In this document: piece after piece, positions 51,932 through 60,813 of the stretch | Layout: each line of letters opens with the position of its first letter | Numbering within the stretch: the first letter of the stretch is position 1 | DNA from: Fimbriimonadales bacterium | Lineage (GTDB): Bacteria; Armatimonadota; Fimbriimonadia; Fimbriimonadales; ATM1 | DNA: 64,000 nucleotides | NCBI GenBank assembly: GCA_035559795.1 | Contig: DATMAR010000003.1 | Location: 372,001 to 436,000 of the forward strand | Direction: 5' to 3' | The notes under the pieces: generated by a model | What the model was told of the DNA's origin: nothing | Seen by the model: only the letters and a program-made list of their open reading frames with translations | Databases searched by the model: none | Made by a program: the position numbers and the translations under genes

Positions 51932-53407
51932 ATGGCTGCATTTGCGGAAAGACTTAGTTTCGATGATGTTTTATTAGTTCCGAAGCGCTCGGAAGTTCTT
52001 CCGGACGAAGTAGATATCTCGACAGAAATTCTCCCTGGAATACGTTTGCACATCCCCTTCGTTTCCGCCCCGATGGATACGGTAACCGAAGCGCGTATGG
52101 CAATTGCGATGGCTCGTGAAGGAGGAGTGGGAGTGATTCATCGCAATCTGACAATCGATGAGCAAGCGGATATGGTGGACCGCGTCAAGCGCAGTGAACA
52201 CGGAATCATTCATCAGCCCATCCATCTCCGACCCGATAACACGATTCAGGATGCCATAACCATTATGGAGAAATATCATATCAGTGGTGTTCCTATTACG
52301 AAGGAAGATGGAACCTTAGTCGGGATTCTAACGAACAGAGACATCCGTTTCGAATCGGATTACAGCCGTCCGATTCACGAACGAATGACGTCAAAAAATC
52401 TGATCACCGCACCTGAAGGAACAACGTTAGAGCAAGCAGAAAAAATCCTTCAAGAACACCGCATCGAGAAATTACCATTAGTAGATGAAAAAGGGATTCT
52501 AAAAGGTCTTATCACCATAAAAGATTTGTTGAAAATAAAAGAGTTTCCCCATGCAACGAAAGACGAGAGAGGACGTTTGGTTGTCGGCGCTGCAATCGGT
52601 CCTATGCGAGAACCTTACGAACGCGCAAAAGCAGTAACAGAGGCGGGCGCAGATTTCATAGTGATTGACGCAGCGCACGGTCATACGAAAGGGGTGATGA
52701 ATTGCGTGAAATTACTAAAAGAAAAACTCCCTGATTTGAAAATCGTCGCAGGAAACGTCACAGACAGAGACGCTGTTTGCGAACTGGTCTCTTTAGGAGC
52801 AAATTGTCTTCGGGTTGGAATTGGAGCGGGTTCGATTTGCACGACTCGCGTGGTTGCTGGAATCGGTGTGCCGCAATTTTCTGCGACTTTGGAATGCGCG
52901 GAAATTGCCCGAGAATTGGGAGTTACCACGATTGCTGACGGGGGCATTCGTTCCAGTGGTGATATCGTGAAAGCCCTGGCGGCAGGCGCAAACGCCGTCA
53001 TGATGGGGAATATGTTCGCCGGATGCGACGAAAGCCCCGGCGAAATCGAGATGTATCGTAATCGGGCATATAAGGTCTACCGAGGAATGGGTTCTGTCAG
53101 CGCAATGCGACGAGGAAGCAGCGATAGATATTTCTTCGTAAAAGACCCGAAATTGCTCGTTCCGGAAGGTGTAGAAGGACGAGTTCCTTACCGTGGACCT
53201 CTACATGAAACAATGTTGCAACTAGTAGGTGGTTTACGCTCAGGAATGGGTTACGTGGGGGCTCGGAACCTTTCAGAACTTTACGAAAGAGCAGAATTCG
53301 TCAAGATAACCCAGGCAGGGTTACGCGAAAGCCATCCTCACGACGTTTGGATTACGAAAGAACCTCCGAACTACGCATCCCCATGGATTGGAGAGGACGC
53401 GGAGTAA
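51932..53407 (+). CDS. guaB: IMP dehydrogenase
   Basis: 491 residues from ATG 51932; the frame is open to 51827 inside the SDR gene, but MAAFAERLSFDDVLLVPKRS is the standard start. Two CBS motifs (about 90-205) interrupt the barrel; the catalytic loop GIGAGSICTTRVVAG holds the active-site Cys, and VYRGMGSVSAMRRGSSDRYF follows. It oxidises IMP to XMP for GTP synthesis. Confidence 0.97.
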   Translation: MAAFAERLSFDDVLLVPKRSEVLPDEVDISTEILPGIRLHIPFVSAPMDTVTEARMAIAMAREGGVGVIHRNLTIDEQADMVDRVKRSEHGIIHQPIHLRPDNTIQDAITIMEKYHISGVPITKEDGTLVGILTNRDIRFESDYSRPIHERMTSKNLITAPEGTTLEQAEKILQEHRIEKLPLVDEKGILKGLITIKDLLKIKEFPHATKDERGRLVVGAAIGPMREPYERAKAVTEAGADFIVIDAAHGHTKGVMNCVKLLKEKLPDLKIVAGNVTDRDAVCELVSLGANCLRVGIGAGSICTTRVVAGIGVPQFSATLECAEIARELGVTTIADGGIRSSGDIVKALAAGANAVMMGNMFAGCDESPGEIEMYRNRAYKVYRGMGSVSAMRRGSSDRYFFVKDPKLLVPEGVEGRVPYRGPLHETMLQLVGGLRSGMGYVGARNLSELYERAEFVKITQAGLRESHPHDVWITKEPPNYASPWIGEDAE

Positions 53408-53409
53408 AG

Positions 53410-53450
53410 AAAGGGCTTTACTTTTCCTTTTGGGTTGAAAAAAGCCCTTT
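53410..53450 (+). terminator. guaB terminator
   Basis: AAAGGGCTTT and AAAGCCCTTT form a 10-bp stem over about 21 bases directly after the guaB stop. The loop is long, so strength is uncertain. Confidence 0.6.
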
Positions 53451-53566
53451 ATATTGAAAAAAAACAAAGCGTCCTTTCCACGCTACATCGCTTGAGCGCT
53501 CGAGAAAAAGCGAAAAGTAATCGATGGCGCTGGCGGTATAACCATTTTTCGAGTCGGAAACGCGAA

Positions 53567-54469
53567 ATGAAACGGGTTGTCAGCGTGAGTTTGGGTTCCA
53601 GCAAGAGGAACAAGCAAAGTCGCGTAACGCTCTTGGGAGAGGAATTTCTCATCGAAAGAAGAGGAGTGGATGGCGACTTGTGCGCGTTCGAGAGAGCGTT
53701 TCGAGAACTCGATGGAAAAGTGGATGCTTTAGGGGTAGGTGGTGCAGACATTTATCTTTGGGTGGATTCGAAAAGATATGCTTTCAGGCAAATCGAACGC
53801 ATCGTCTCTTGCGCAAAACGTACACCCGTAGTAGATGGAAGCGGGCTCAAACATACACTCGAAAGAAAAATGATTTTTTTTCTTCGAGACGAGGGGATTA
53901 TTCGTTTCGAAAAAGAAAAGGTTTTATTGACGATGGCAGTAGATCGTGTGGGTATGGCTCGTGCGCTTTCAGAAGTATGTCATCACGTCGTTTATGGTGA
54001 TTTGATGTTCGGTTTAGGACTTCCGATACGTTTACGTAGTTATAAAACTTTGAGCGTTCTCGCAAAACTTGCGCTGCCTATCATCACCCGTTTGCCATTT
54101 CGTTGGTTTTATCCTGTCGGTGAGAAGCAGGAAAAAAGAAAACCAAAGTTTGCGTGGGCATTTAATGAAGCGACGGTTATCGCCGGGGATTGGCATTACA
54201 TCTTGCGTTACTGCCCCGAAAAATTGCCGAACAAGACGATTATCACGAACACACTGCGCAAAGCAGATTTAGATTGGCTTCGAGAGGCAGGGGCACGCCG
54301 AGCAATTACGAGCACGCCGAACATCGAAGGCGAAACCTTCGGTACGAACGTAATGGAAGGTGTGATCGTCGCCATTCTCGGAAAGCGACCGCAAGATTTG
54401 ACTGCGGAAGATTATGAAAACGTATTACGCAAACTGAAATGGCAGCCGAATATCTTCGAACTTTCCTAA
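53567..54469 (+). CDS. Conserved protein of the group annotated quinate 5-dehydrogenase-like
   Basis: 300 residues from ATG 53567; upstream frame to 53435 is not protein-like. RVVSVSLGSSKRNKQSRVTLLGEEFLIERRGVDGDL, LDGKVDALGVGGADIYLW and RTPVVDGSGLKHTLER match a conserved family often labelled quinate 5-dehydrogenase in genome databases. I see no clear Rossmann glycine motif supporting that label. The C-terminal half includes IAGDWHYILRYCPEKLPNKTIITNT. The following membrane protein starts seven bases after its stop, suggesting a joint transcript. Function uncertain. Confidence 0.6.
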   Translation: MKRVVSVSLGSSKRNKQSRVTLLGEEFLIERRGVDGDLCAFERAFRELDGKVDALGVGGADIYLWVDSKRYAFRQIERIVSCAKRTPVVDGSGLKHTLERKMIFFLRDEGIIRFEKEKVLLTMAVDRVGMARALSEVCHHVVYGDLMFGLGLPIRLRSYKTLSVLAKLALPIITRLPFRWFYPVGEKQEKRKPKFAWAFNEATVIAGDWHYILRYCPEKLPNKTIITNTLRKADLDWLREAGARRAITSTPNIEGETFGTNVMEGVIVAILGKRPQDLTAEDYENVLRKLKWQPNIFELS

Positions 54470-54476
54470 AGAAAAT

Positions 54477-56039
54477 ATGACGAAAGCAAAAAAAGTTTCT
54501 AGGGAGGAGGAAAAAATATCGAAAAGACTGGCGCACCTTTTGTATTCCGCGCAAAACGCTTATCTCGTTTTTCTTTTCATTTTGCTACTTACCGTGGCGT
54601 TCATCTCTTTGAAATGGCGCATTCAACACGATTTACCTGCAGTTTTATATCCGGGCTATCTATTCATGCAAGGGAACATCCCTTACAAGGAGATTTTCGA
54701 CATCAATTTTCCCGGTTCGTTTTTCCTATACGGTTTTTTGGCGAAATTTATCGGAATCGAAAACATCTCCTTACGCCTTTTCGATTTACTTATGCTTTTT
54801 CTCCTTTCTTGGATGGGCTGGGTATGTTTCGGACCGATAAATAAAAAGGGAACTCTTTTCGGAATCTCTTCTTTCGGATTATTTTATTTAGGAGACAGCT
54901 GGTGGCTTTCCTTACAACGAGAAGTTTTTATCCTTCTTTTTCTTTTATTCTCGCTCGTCCTTTTGCTCAAGAATTCAGAACGCTATAACTTTATTCGTTT
55001 CGGAATGATTGGGCTTCTCGGTGGATGCAGTGCGTTGATTAAGCCTCATGCATTATTAGGTTTTTTGTGGATTGTAATCTGGGATGGTTTTTTCCGAAAG
55101 CCCAAAGATTCTGCGTTCGGCAAACGATGGGTTTTCGCTTTCTGCGGATTCATCGTCCCATGGGCGCTCACGATAATTTATTTCCAAAAAATCGGAGCGC
55201 TGAGAGATTGGCTGGATTTAACGGTGAATTATTTACCGCTCTATGGAAGCATCGCTGGCAATATAGAAGTCGTCGAAGGTTCAGAACGGTTGTTGCGAAT
55301 CCTTCAAGGATTACTGCTCACGGGGGGGATGTTCGCATTCGCTGGTGTCAGTCTTCTTTCTGGAATTGTCGGATTACGAGAACATCAGGAAGGACGTTCG
55401 CGTGTGCTTTTATTATTAGGTCTCGCATTCGCATATTGGCTTTATCCGGTGATCCCTGGTCAATTTTGGCTTTACCATTGGATTCCTTTCGTCTATTTCG
55501 CTTGTTTATTGGGGGGGCTATCTTTTTTCTCGATGGATGCTCCCCGAAACTTACGACCGACCCGTGTTCTGTTGTTAGCCGGTGTCGTTCTTACCTCTTC
55601 TCTACTTTTTCCTACGCGTGCGCTAAAAGAGGCTATTTCCGAAACGAACCCTCGCGAACTTGCACGTGTCGACGAAATGGTTGCGTTTTTAAAACCCCGC
55701 CTAAAGCCGGGCGACAACATTCAACCGCTCGATTGGACAGGGGGGGCTATTCACGCGATGCTCATCCTTCGTGCGAAGCTGGCGACTCGATATATGCAAG
55801 ACTTTCACTTCTACCATCACATTTCTCATCCGTATATTCAAAGCCTCCGTCTCGATTTCATAACAAAACTGGAACGCGAAAAACCGAAATTCGTCATTCG
55901 CGTACTATCTCCTGATAAACCTTGGGTTTTCGGACCTGACACGACGAAGGAGTTTCCGGAGTTGAATTCTTTTCTTTCGAAAGAATACGTGATCGTAAAA
56001 GAAGGAACGGATTATCAAATTTTAGAGCGCAAACACTGA
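54477..56039 (+). CDS. GT-C-type membrane glycosyltransferase-like protein
   Basis: 520 residues, about ten or more transmembrane helices. Between helices one and two, PGYLFMQGNIPYKEIFDINFPGSFFLYG contains the acidic Asp-x-Asn and substrate-binding pattern of the glycosyltransferase 39/ArnT-like superfamily that uses lipid-linked sugars; a soluble C-terminal domain follows the last helix. The acceptor (lipid, protein or polysaccharide) cannot be inferred. Confidence 0.75.
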   Translation: MTKAKKVSREEEKISKRLAHLLYSAQNAYLVFLFILLLTVAFISLKWRIQHDLPAVLYPGYLFMQGNIPYKEIFDINFPGSFFLYGFLAKFIGIENISLRLFDLLMLFLLSWMGWVCFGPINKKGTLFGISSFGLFYLGDSWWLSLQREVFILLFLLFSLVLLLKNSERYNFIRFGMIGLLGGCSALIKPHALLGFLWIVIWDGFFRKPKDSAFGKRWVFAFCGFIVPWALTIIYFQKIGALRDWLDLTVNYLPLYGSIAGNIEVVEGSERLLRILQGLLLTGGMFAFAGVSLLSGIVGLREHQEGRSRVLLLLGLAFAYWLYPVIPGQFWLYHWIPFVYFACLLGGLSFFSMDAPRNLRPTRVLLLAGVVLTSSLLFPTRALKEAISETNPRELARVDEMVAFLKPRLKPGDNIQPLDWTGGAIHAMLILRAKLATRYMQDFHFYHHISHPYIQSLRLDFITKLEREKPKFVIRVLSPDKPWVFGPDTTKEFPELNSFLSKEYVIVKEGTDYQILERKH

Positions 56040-56054
56040 TTCCGATAGATGCCT

Positions 56055-57134
56055 TTAAATTTCCCCTTTCAATTCCGCTTGCTCGCGTTGCCTTCTTAAA
56101 AAGGTAGGAATATCCAAATTCGGTGCAAGAAATTCCTCTTGAGCGCTCTCCGAGGAAACGGGCTCCGGAGCAGAAACACAACGTGGTGACATCCCAGCCG
56201 CGAGCACTGTGATTTGCACCTTTGCGCCCAATTCTTCACGTACCGCATGCCCGAAAATGATGTCGGAGTCATCTGGGTCGGTGTACTGCAACAAATATTC
56301 CATGGCATCGTACGCTTCTCCGAGTGTGAAGTCGTTCCCCGTTGTGATGTTGACGAGAAGTCTCTTCGCACCCTCGATGTTCGTTTCTAAAAAAGAACTG
56401 TTCGCCGCTGTCTCGGCTGCAGTTTTCGCTCTTTGGTCTCCCTCTCCCGTGCCTATTCCCATCAAAGCAACTCCTGCATTCGTGAGAATAGCGCGCACAT
56501 CTGCAAAATCTACATTAATGAGACCAGGAGTAATAATTACCTCGCTTATCCCTTGGACTCCCAAACGTAAGACGTCATCGGCAGCATTGAAAGCTTCCTT
56601 CAAGGTTGCATGACGCGAGACGGATTGGAGAAGTTTATCGTTGGGAACTGTTATAAGAGTATCTACACAGCCCTTGAGTTCTTCCGCTGCTTTTTCGGCG
56701 ACAACTCGTCGTCGAGGACCTTCGAACAAAAAGGGTTTTGTCACTATCGCAACTGTCAATGCCCCTACTTTTTTCGCTTTATCCGCTACAAAAGAAGCAG
56801 CGCCACTCCCGGTGCCACCACCCAGTCCAGCAGTGATAAAGACCATATCCGCATCCTCAACCGCTTGTTCGATTTCGCGGTTAGCGCTTTCCGCCGCGCT
56901 TCGACCTAGTTCGGAGTCACCTCCGCAGCCTAAACCCTGTGTAAGCGATTCTCCTATGAGAACTTTTTTTTCGGCTTCACAGGTAGAAAGCGCTTGAGCA
57001 TCGGTGTTGATACCGATAAACTCTACACCAGAAAGCCGCGAAGCGATAATTCGGTTGACAGCGTTGCACCCTGCTCCACCGACTCCAATAACTTTAATTT
57101 TTGCGCGAGACGGAAGGTTATTTTGGGAAAACAT
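56055..57134 (-). CDS. ftsZ: Cell division protein FtsZ
   Basis: 359 residues. IKVIGVGGAGCNAVNRII, the tubulin signature ITAGLGGGTGSGAAS, the T7-synergy loop NVDFADVRAIL and the C-terminal peptide IPTFLRRQ for FtsA/SepF binding are present. GTPase that forms the septal ring. It stands alone: no ftsA, ftsQ or mur genes adjoin. The intervening linker is short (about 40 residues). Confidence 0.98.
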   Translation of the reverse strand: MFSQNNLPSRAKIKVIGVGGAGCNAVNRIIASRLSGVEFIGINTDAQALSTCEAEKKVLIGESLTQGLGCGGDSELGRSAAESANREIEQAVEDADMVFITAGLGGGTGSGAASFVADKAKKVGALTVAIVTKPFLFEGPRRRVVAEKAAEELKGCVDTLITVPNDKLLQSVSRHATLKEAFNAADDVLRLGVQGISEVIITPGLINVDFADVRAILTNAGVALMGIGTGEGDQRAKTAAETAANSSFLETNIEGAKRLLVNITTGNDFTLGEAYDAMEYLLQYTDPDDSDIIFGHAVREELGAKVQITVLAAGMSPRCVSAPEPVSSESAQEEFLAPNLDIPTFLRRQREQAELKGEI

Positions 57135-57411
57135 AATTTTTTCGCTCCGTGTTCATTGAATGATGCTCCAGCAGTCGCTTAGCAAAAGGACGAAAGGCAA
57201 AAGGATTCCGCATCATAGCCTATTTAGAAATCCATTGTCTATTCGTATTCGATTATTCTTCGACTATATTCATTCTATTCGAATAAGAAAAATTCCCCTT
57301 TCGTTTTCTACTCATAGATTGTGGAAAAAGGCTCTTTTTAAAATTTTACAAAAACGATGAATTTCAAGGGTGATCAGCCTTGCAATAGGGTTTATGATTC
57401 GTGGATAATTG

Positions 57412-57425
57412 ATTGAACGCTCAAT
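57412..57425. promoter_or_regulatory. Candidate TetR operator
   Basis: ATTGA-ACGC-TCAAT, a palindrome with 5-bp arms, overlaps the tetR start codon (ATG 57424), a position suited to autoregulation of the divergence-free tetR-tolC-MFP-RND operon. Confidence 0.45.
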
Positions 57426-58017
57426 GAACTCAGAGTCGCTACCCGTCCACCCTATGCGCCGAGCCAATCAGGCAACCCTGCGCCGTCGCCAACTCCTCGA
57501 CGCAGCCCTTAAGGTGTTTTCCGAAAAGGGTTATGAAGAAGCGACCATGAAAGACGTCTCCGAGAAGGCTGGGGTAGCCCCTGGACTGCTTTACCACTAC
57601 TTCGAGAGTAAAGAGATTTTGCTCATGGAAGTCGTCCAAGAGCACGGCTTCGTGCCGGAGATTTGCAAGGTCATGAGCCCGAACCCCGAGCGTCCTGCTC
57701 GGGAAGTACTTTTGGAGCAAGCACAAGAAATTTACCGCTTGTTCGATAAGAAGCAGAGCCTTATCCGCGTATTCGTTCGCGAGGCGATGAACAAGCCTCG
57801 TCTTTACGAGCTTTGGGTAAAGCACATCAAAGAAGGAGCGCGGCATTTAGCGAAGTATCTGCAAGCGAGGGTGGATGCCGGTGAATTGCGCAAACATAAT
57901 ACAGAGATGTCGGCAAGGATGCTGCTTCACAGCGTCATCTTGTTTCACATCGTAGGAGACCCCCCCGAAAAACTCAACGAAGTGGTGGATTGCTTGTTGT
58001 ATGGAATTCTGAAATGA
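57424..58017 (+). CDS. TetR-family transcriptional regulator
   Basis: 197 residues from ATG 57424 (a TTG five codons earlier is possible but lies in the palindrome). The N-terminal helix-turn-helix reads LDAALKVFSEKGYEEATMKDVSEKAGVAPGLLYHYFESKEILLMEVV, the standard TetR signature; the C-terminal ligand domain (about 80-197) is generic. It stands 22 bases ahead of tolC and probably represses the efflux operon until bound by a pump substrate. Confidence 0.93.
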   Translation: MNSESLPVHPMRRANQATLRRRQLLDAALKVFSEKGYEEATMKDVSEKAGVAPGLLYHYFESKEILLMEVVQEHGFVPEICKVMSPNPERPAREVLLEQAQEIYRLFDKKQSLIRVFVREAMNKPRLYELWVKHIKEGARHLAKYLQARVDAGELRKHNTEMSARMLLHSVILFHIVGDPPEKLNEVVDCLLYGILK

Positions 58018-58039
58018 AACGTCCACGTGAGGTGAATAA

Positions 58040-59335
58040 ATGAACCTTTCCTTTTTCGTTATCGGTTTGAGCATCGTACCGCAAATGATACAAGAGGTCG
58101 ATGTTCTAACTTTGGATGAGGCAGTGGCGATAGCCAAACAAAAAGCCTTCAACGTGTTGAGTTCTCAAATGGAATTGGAGCGAATAAAAGGTGTGGTTCG
58201 TGAAGCCTATTCCATGCTCTTGCCGAAAATCGATTTCGAAGCGACCTACACACGCTTCGATAAAGAGATGACAACGATGTTCGATTCCAGCGAAGTCGTC
58301 ATCCGTCCCATTGATCGAAAAAAATTGACATTGACATTAAGACAGCCCATCGATATCAGCGGAATGCTGAGTTTGGGAGTCTCTAGCGCGAGAGCATTGG
58401 AACGTTCCAGCAATGAACTCATTACTGCAGCGGTAAACAACGCTGCTCTCAACGCAAAGAGTGCTTACTACGACGTGATGAAAGCGATGGAACTCGTCTC
58501 CGTTGCAGAAGAAAATATGAAAAACGCGCAAGCGAGATTCGATTTGGCAAAGAAGCGCGTAGATGCGGGTGTAGCGCCACGTTTCGAAGTAATACGCGCT
58601 CAAGCAGACCTAAGCTCTGCCGAGCAGGGACTCATACGCGCACAAAATAACGTTTCGATTGCAAAAGCGAATTTGAATAACGTACTTGCAAGAGATATTA
58701 ACACACCTTTCGAAATCGAGCGAATCGAAACTGCCCCGAAAATCGAAGCAGATATGGAGCAACTGAAAAAAACAGCACAAGAAAATCGACCTGAACTCAA
58801 GTCTTTGCGGAATCAAGTCGAATATTTTACGGCGGTGCGAAGAGGTCGCGAACGCGAGCGCTTTCCGAAACTCAATTTGAGTGTGCAATTCGAACACGAC
58901 CCCGATGCGCAAGGATTCGGTTCGGAAAAAGACATGCTTTTCGGAACGGCAACCTTGGGGTTTCCGATTTATGAGGGGGGGGAAATCGCAGCGCGAGTCA
59001 AGCAAGCGCGCGCAGAAGAAGAAAAGGCTCGTATCGCTTTGCGAGAAGCGTCTCTCGCAGTCGAATTAGAAGTCCATCAAGCATATCTGGATGTACAAAC
59101 CGCATATAAAGTAGTCGAAACAGCGCGGCGTAACGTAGATGAAGCAAAAGAGGCTCTGAGGCTGGCAACCATTCGATACGAAGCAGGTGTAAGCATTCAA
59201 GTCGAGGTTTCCGATGCGTCGGTGCAATATATAGATGCACTAACCTCTTACGTCAACGCAATCGCCGATTACCGAATGGCTTTAGCACGATTGCAGCGCG
59301 CAATCGGAACGGAAAAAATTCCTATAAAAGAATAA
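58040..59335 (+). CDS. TolC-family outer-membrane efflux protein
   Basis: 431 residues with a short signal segment. Two halves of helical hairpins are visible (for example AVNNAALNAKSAYYDVMKAMELVSVAEENMKNAQARFDLAKKRVDAGVAPRFEVIRAQADL and its repeat near the C-terminus). The TolC trimer forms the exit duct of tripartite pumps. It is followed two bases later by the membrane-fusion-protein gene. Confidence 0.93.
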   Translation: MNLSFFVIGLSIVPQMIQEVDVLTLDEAVAIAKQKAFNVLSSQMELERIKGVVREAYSMLLPKIDFEATYTRFDKEMTTMFDSSEVVIRPIDRKKLTLTLRQPIDISGMLSLGVSSARALERSSNELITAAVNNAALNAKSAYYDVMKAMELVSVAEENMKNAQARFDLAKKRVDAGVAPRFEVIRAQADLSSAEQGLIRAQNNVSIAKANLNNVLARDINTPFEIERIETAPKIEADMEQLKKTAQENRPELKSLRNQVEYFTAVRRGRERERFPKLNLSVQFEHDPDAQGFGSEKDMLFGTATLGFPIYEGGEIAARVKQARAEEEKARIALREASLAVELEVHQAYLDVQTAYKVVETARRNVDEAKEALRLATIRYEAGVSIQVEVSDASVQYIDALTSYVNAIADYRMALARLQRAIGTEKIPIKE

Positions 59336-59337
59336 CT

Positions 59338-60813
59338 ATGAAAAAATTTATCTTTCTATTTTCTTTACTTCTCTTTGCAATTTGGTTAACGAGCTGCAAA
59401 GACATAGAAGCGCAAAAACAAGCCGCAATCCGCACGCAATTGCTATCGGATACCGTCGTTCCCGTCACGATCATTTCTCCGAGAATCCAAACCGTGCAGC
59501 AGACTCTCGACCTCAACGGAGAACTCGAAACGATGCAAGAAGTCACGTTGAGTTCTAAAGTGACAGGCAAACTCTCTTATGTAACCGTGCATGACGGTTC
59601 ACCGGTTCGAGCAGGTCAGGTCATTGCGCAAGTAGACGCTACGGACCTCTATGAACAAGTCCGACAGGCAGAAGCAGCGGTGGCAGCAGCGCAAGCAGCT
59701 AAAAAACAAGCGGAGATGAATTTGAATATTGTCATCGAACAAACCAGTGCAATGATTGCGGAATCCGAATCCAAAGTGAAAGCGGCAAAAGCGCGTCTCG
59801 ACATGCTTCGAAAAGGAGCGCGTGAACAAGAAAAACGTCAAGCCCAAGAACGAGTCAAAGCAGCAAAAGCAAAATTAGACAAAGCGAAAGCCGATGTCGA
59901 ACGCGCGCGAAAACTTTTTAGTCAAGATGCGATTTCGAAAAGTGAACTCGATACAATGGAATCGGCATACGAAAGCGCTCAGGCAGAATATCAAACCGCG
60001 CTCGAAGCCTACGACTTAATTTTAGAGGGCACACGTACAGAAGAAATTCAACAAGCAGAGGAAGCGGTTCGCCAAGCGGAAGAACAACTCCGTTCTGCGA
60101 AGGCGAACGCGAATCAACGAACAGTCCATAAACAAAACGTATCGCAAGCACAAGCGAAACTCGAAGAAGCGCAAGCCATGCTTCGCTTAGCAAAAACGCG
60201 TTACAAAGATGCCACGATAACCTCGCCTATAGATGGTTACGTTTCAGGGAAACCTGCACAAGCAGGAACTGTTGTTTCTCCTGGTGTTCGCATTGCTACC
60301 ATCGTCAGCATTCGTGGAACGTATTTCGAAGGGCAGATTCCCGAAACCGAAGTCCGAAAAGTTCGCATAGGTCAACGCGTTATCGTACATGTGGACGCAT
60401 TGCCGAATGAGGAATTCACAGGAATTGTCGAAGCGATACGACCCGATGCCGACTCTTTAGGTCGAATCTTCCGAGCGAGAGTCGTAATCACCGATTCTGA
60501 CAATAGACTTCGCCCAGGGATGTTCGCTCGCGCGAAATTGGTGCTGCGTGATATTCCCGATGCTTTAACGATTCCAATGGACGCGGTTCTCACCGATGAG
60601 GGAAAAAATTACGTATTCGTCGTTCGTGAAAACAAAGCAAAACGAATCGAAGTAACTCTCGGAGCGCGAAAAGATAACTGGGTGCAGGTTTCCGGTATTT
60701 CCCCATCGGAAAAAGTCATCGTGGAAGGGAAAACGCAATTAGCCGATGGAACTTCGATAAGAGTCGAAGCAGGTAGAAGCGATATGAAACACGATGTAGT
60801 GGGATTGAAATAA
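59338..60813 (+). CDS. RND efflux membrane-fusion lipoprotein (HlyD/AcrA-like)
   Basis: 491 residues with a lipobox (WLTSCKD). Strand-rich lipoyl halves flank a long coiled coil (about residues 105-290) with unusually many Ala/Gln/Lys repeats, followed by the beta-barrel IGQRVIVHVDALPNEEFTGIVEAI and ALTIPMDAVLTDEGKNYVFVV. The hairpin is longer than in AcrA. It bridges TolC and the inner-membrane pump. Its TAA overlaps the pump start (TAATG). Confidence 0.93.
   Translation: MKKFIFLFSLLLFAIWLTSCKDIEAQKQAAIRTQLLSDTVVPVTIISPRIQTVQQTLDLNGELETMQEVTLSSKVTGKLSYVTVHDGSPVRAGQVIAQVDATDLYEQVRQAEAAVAAAQAAKKQAEMNLNIVIEQTSAMIAESESKVKAAKARLDMLRKGAREQEKRQAQERVKAAKAKLDKAKADVERARKLFSQDAISKSELDTMESAYESAQAEYQTALEAYDLILEGTRTEEIQQAEEAVRQAEEQLRSAKANANQRTVHKQNVSQAQAKLEEAQAMLRLAKTRYKDATITSPIDGYVSGKPAQAGTVVSPGVRIATIVSIRGTYFEGQIPETEVRKVRIGQRVIVHVDALPNEEFTGIVEAIRPDADSLGRIFRARVVITDSDNRLRPGMFARAKLVLRDIPDALTIPMDAVLTDEGKNYVFVVRENKAKRIEVTLGARKDNWVQVSGISPSEKVIVEGKTQLADGTSIRVEAGRSDMKHDVVGLK

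Noticed and set aside
53435-53566. N-terminal extension of the quinate-dehydrogenase-like gene
   Set aside because: It begins inside the guaB terminator region and the sequence is low-quality; MKRVVSVSLGSS at 53567 is the natural start.
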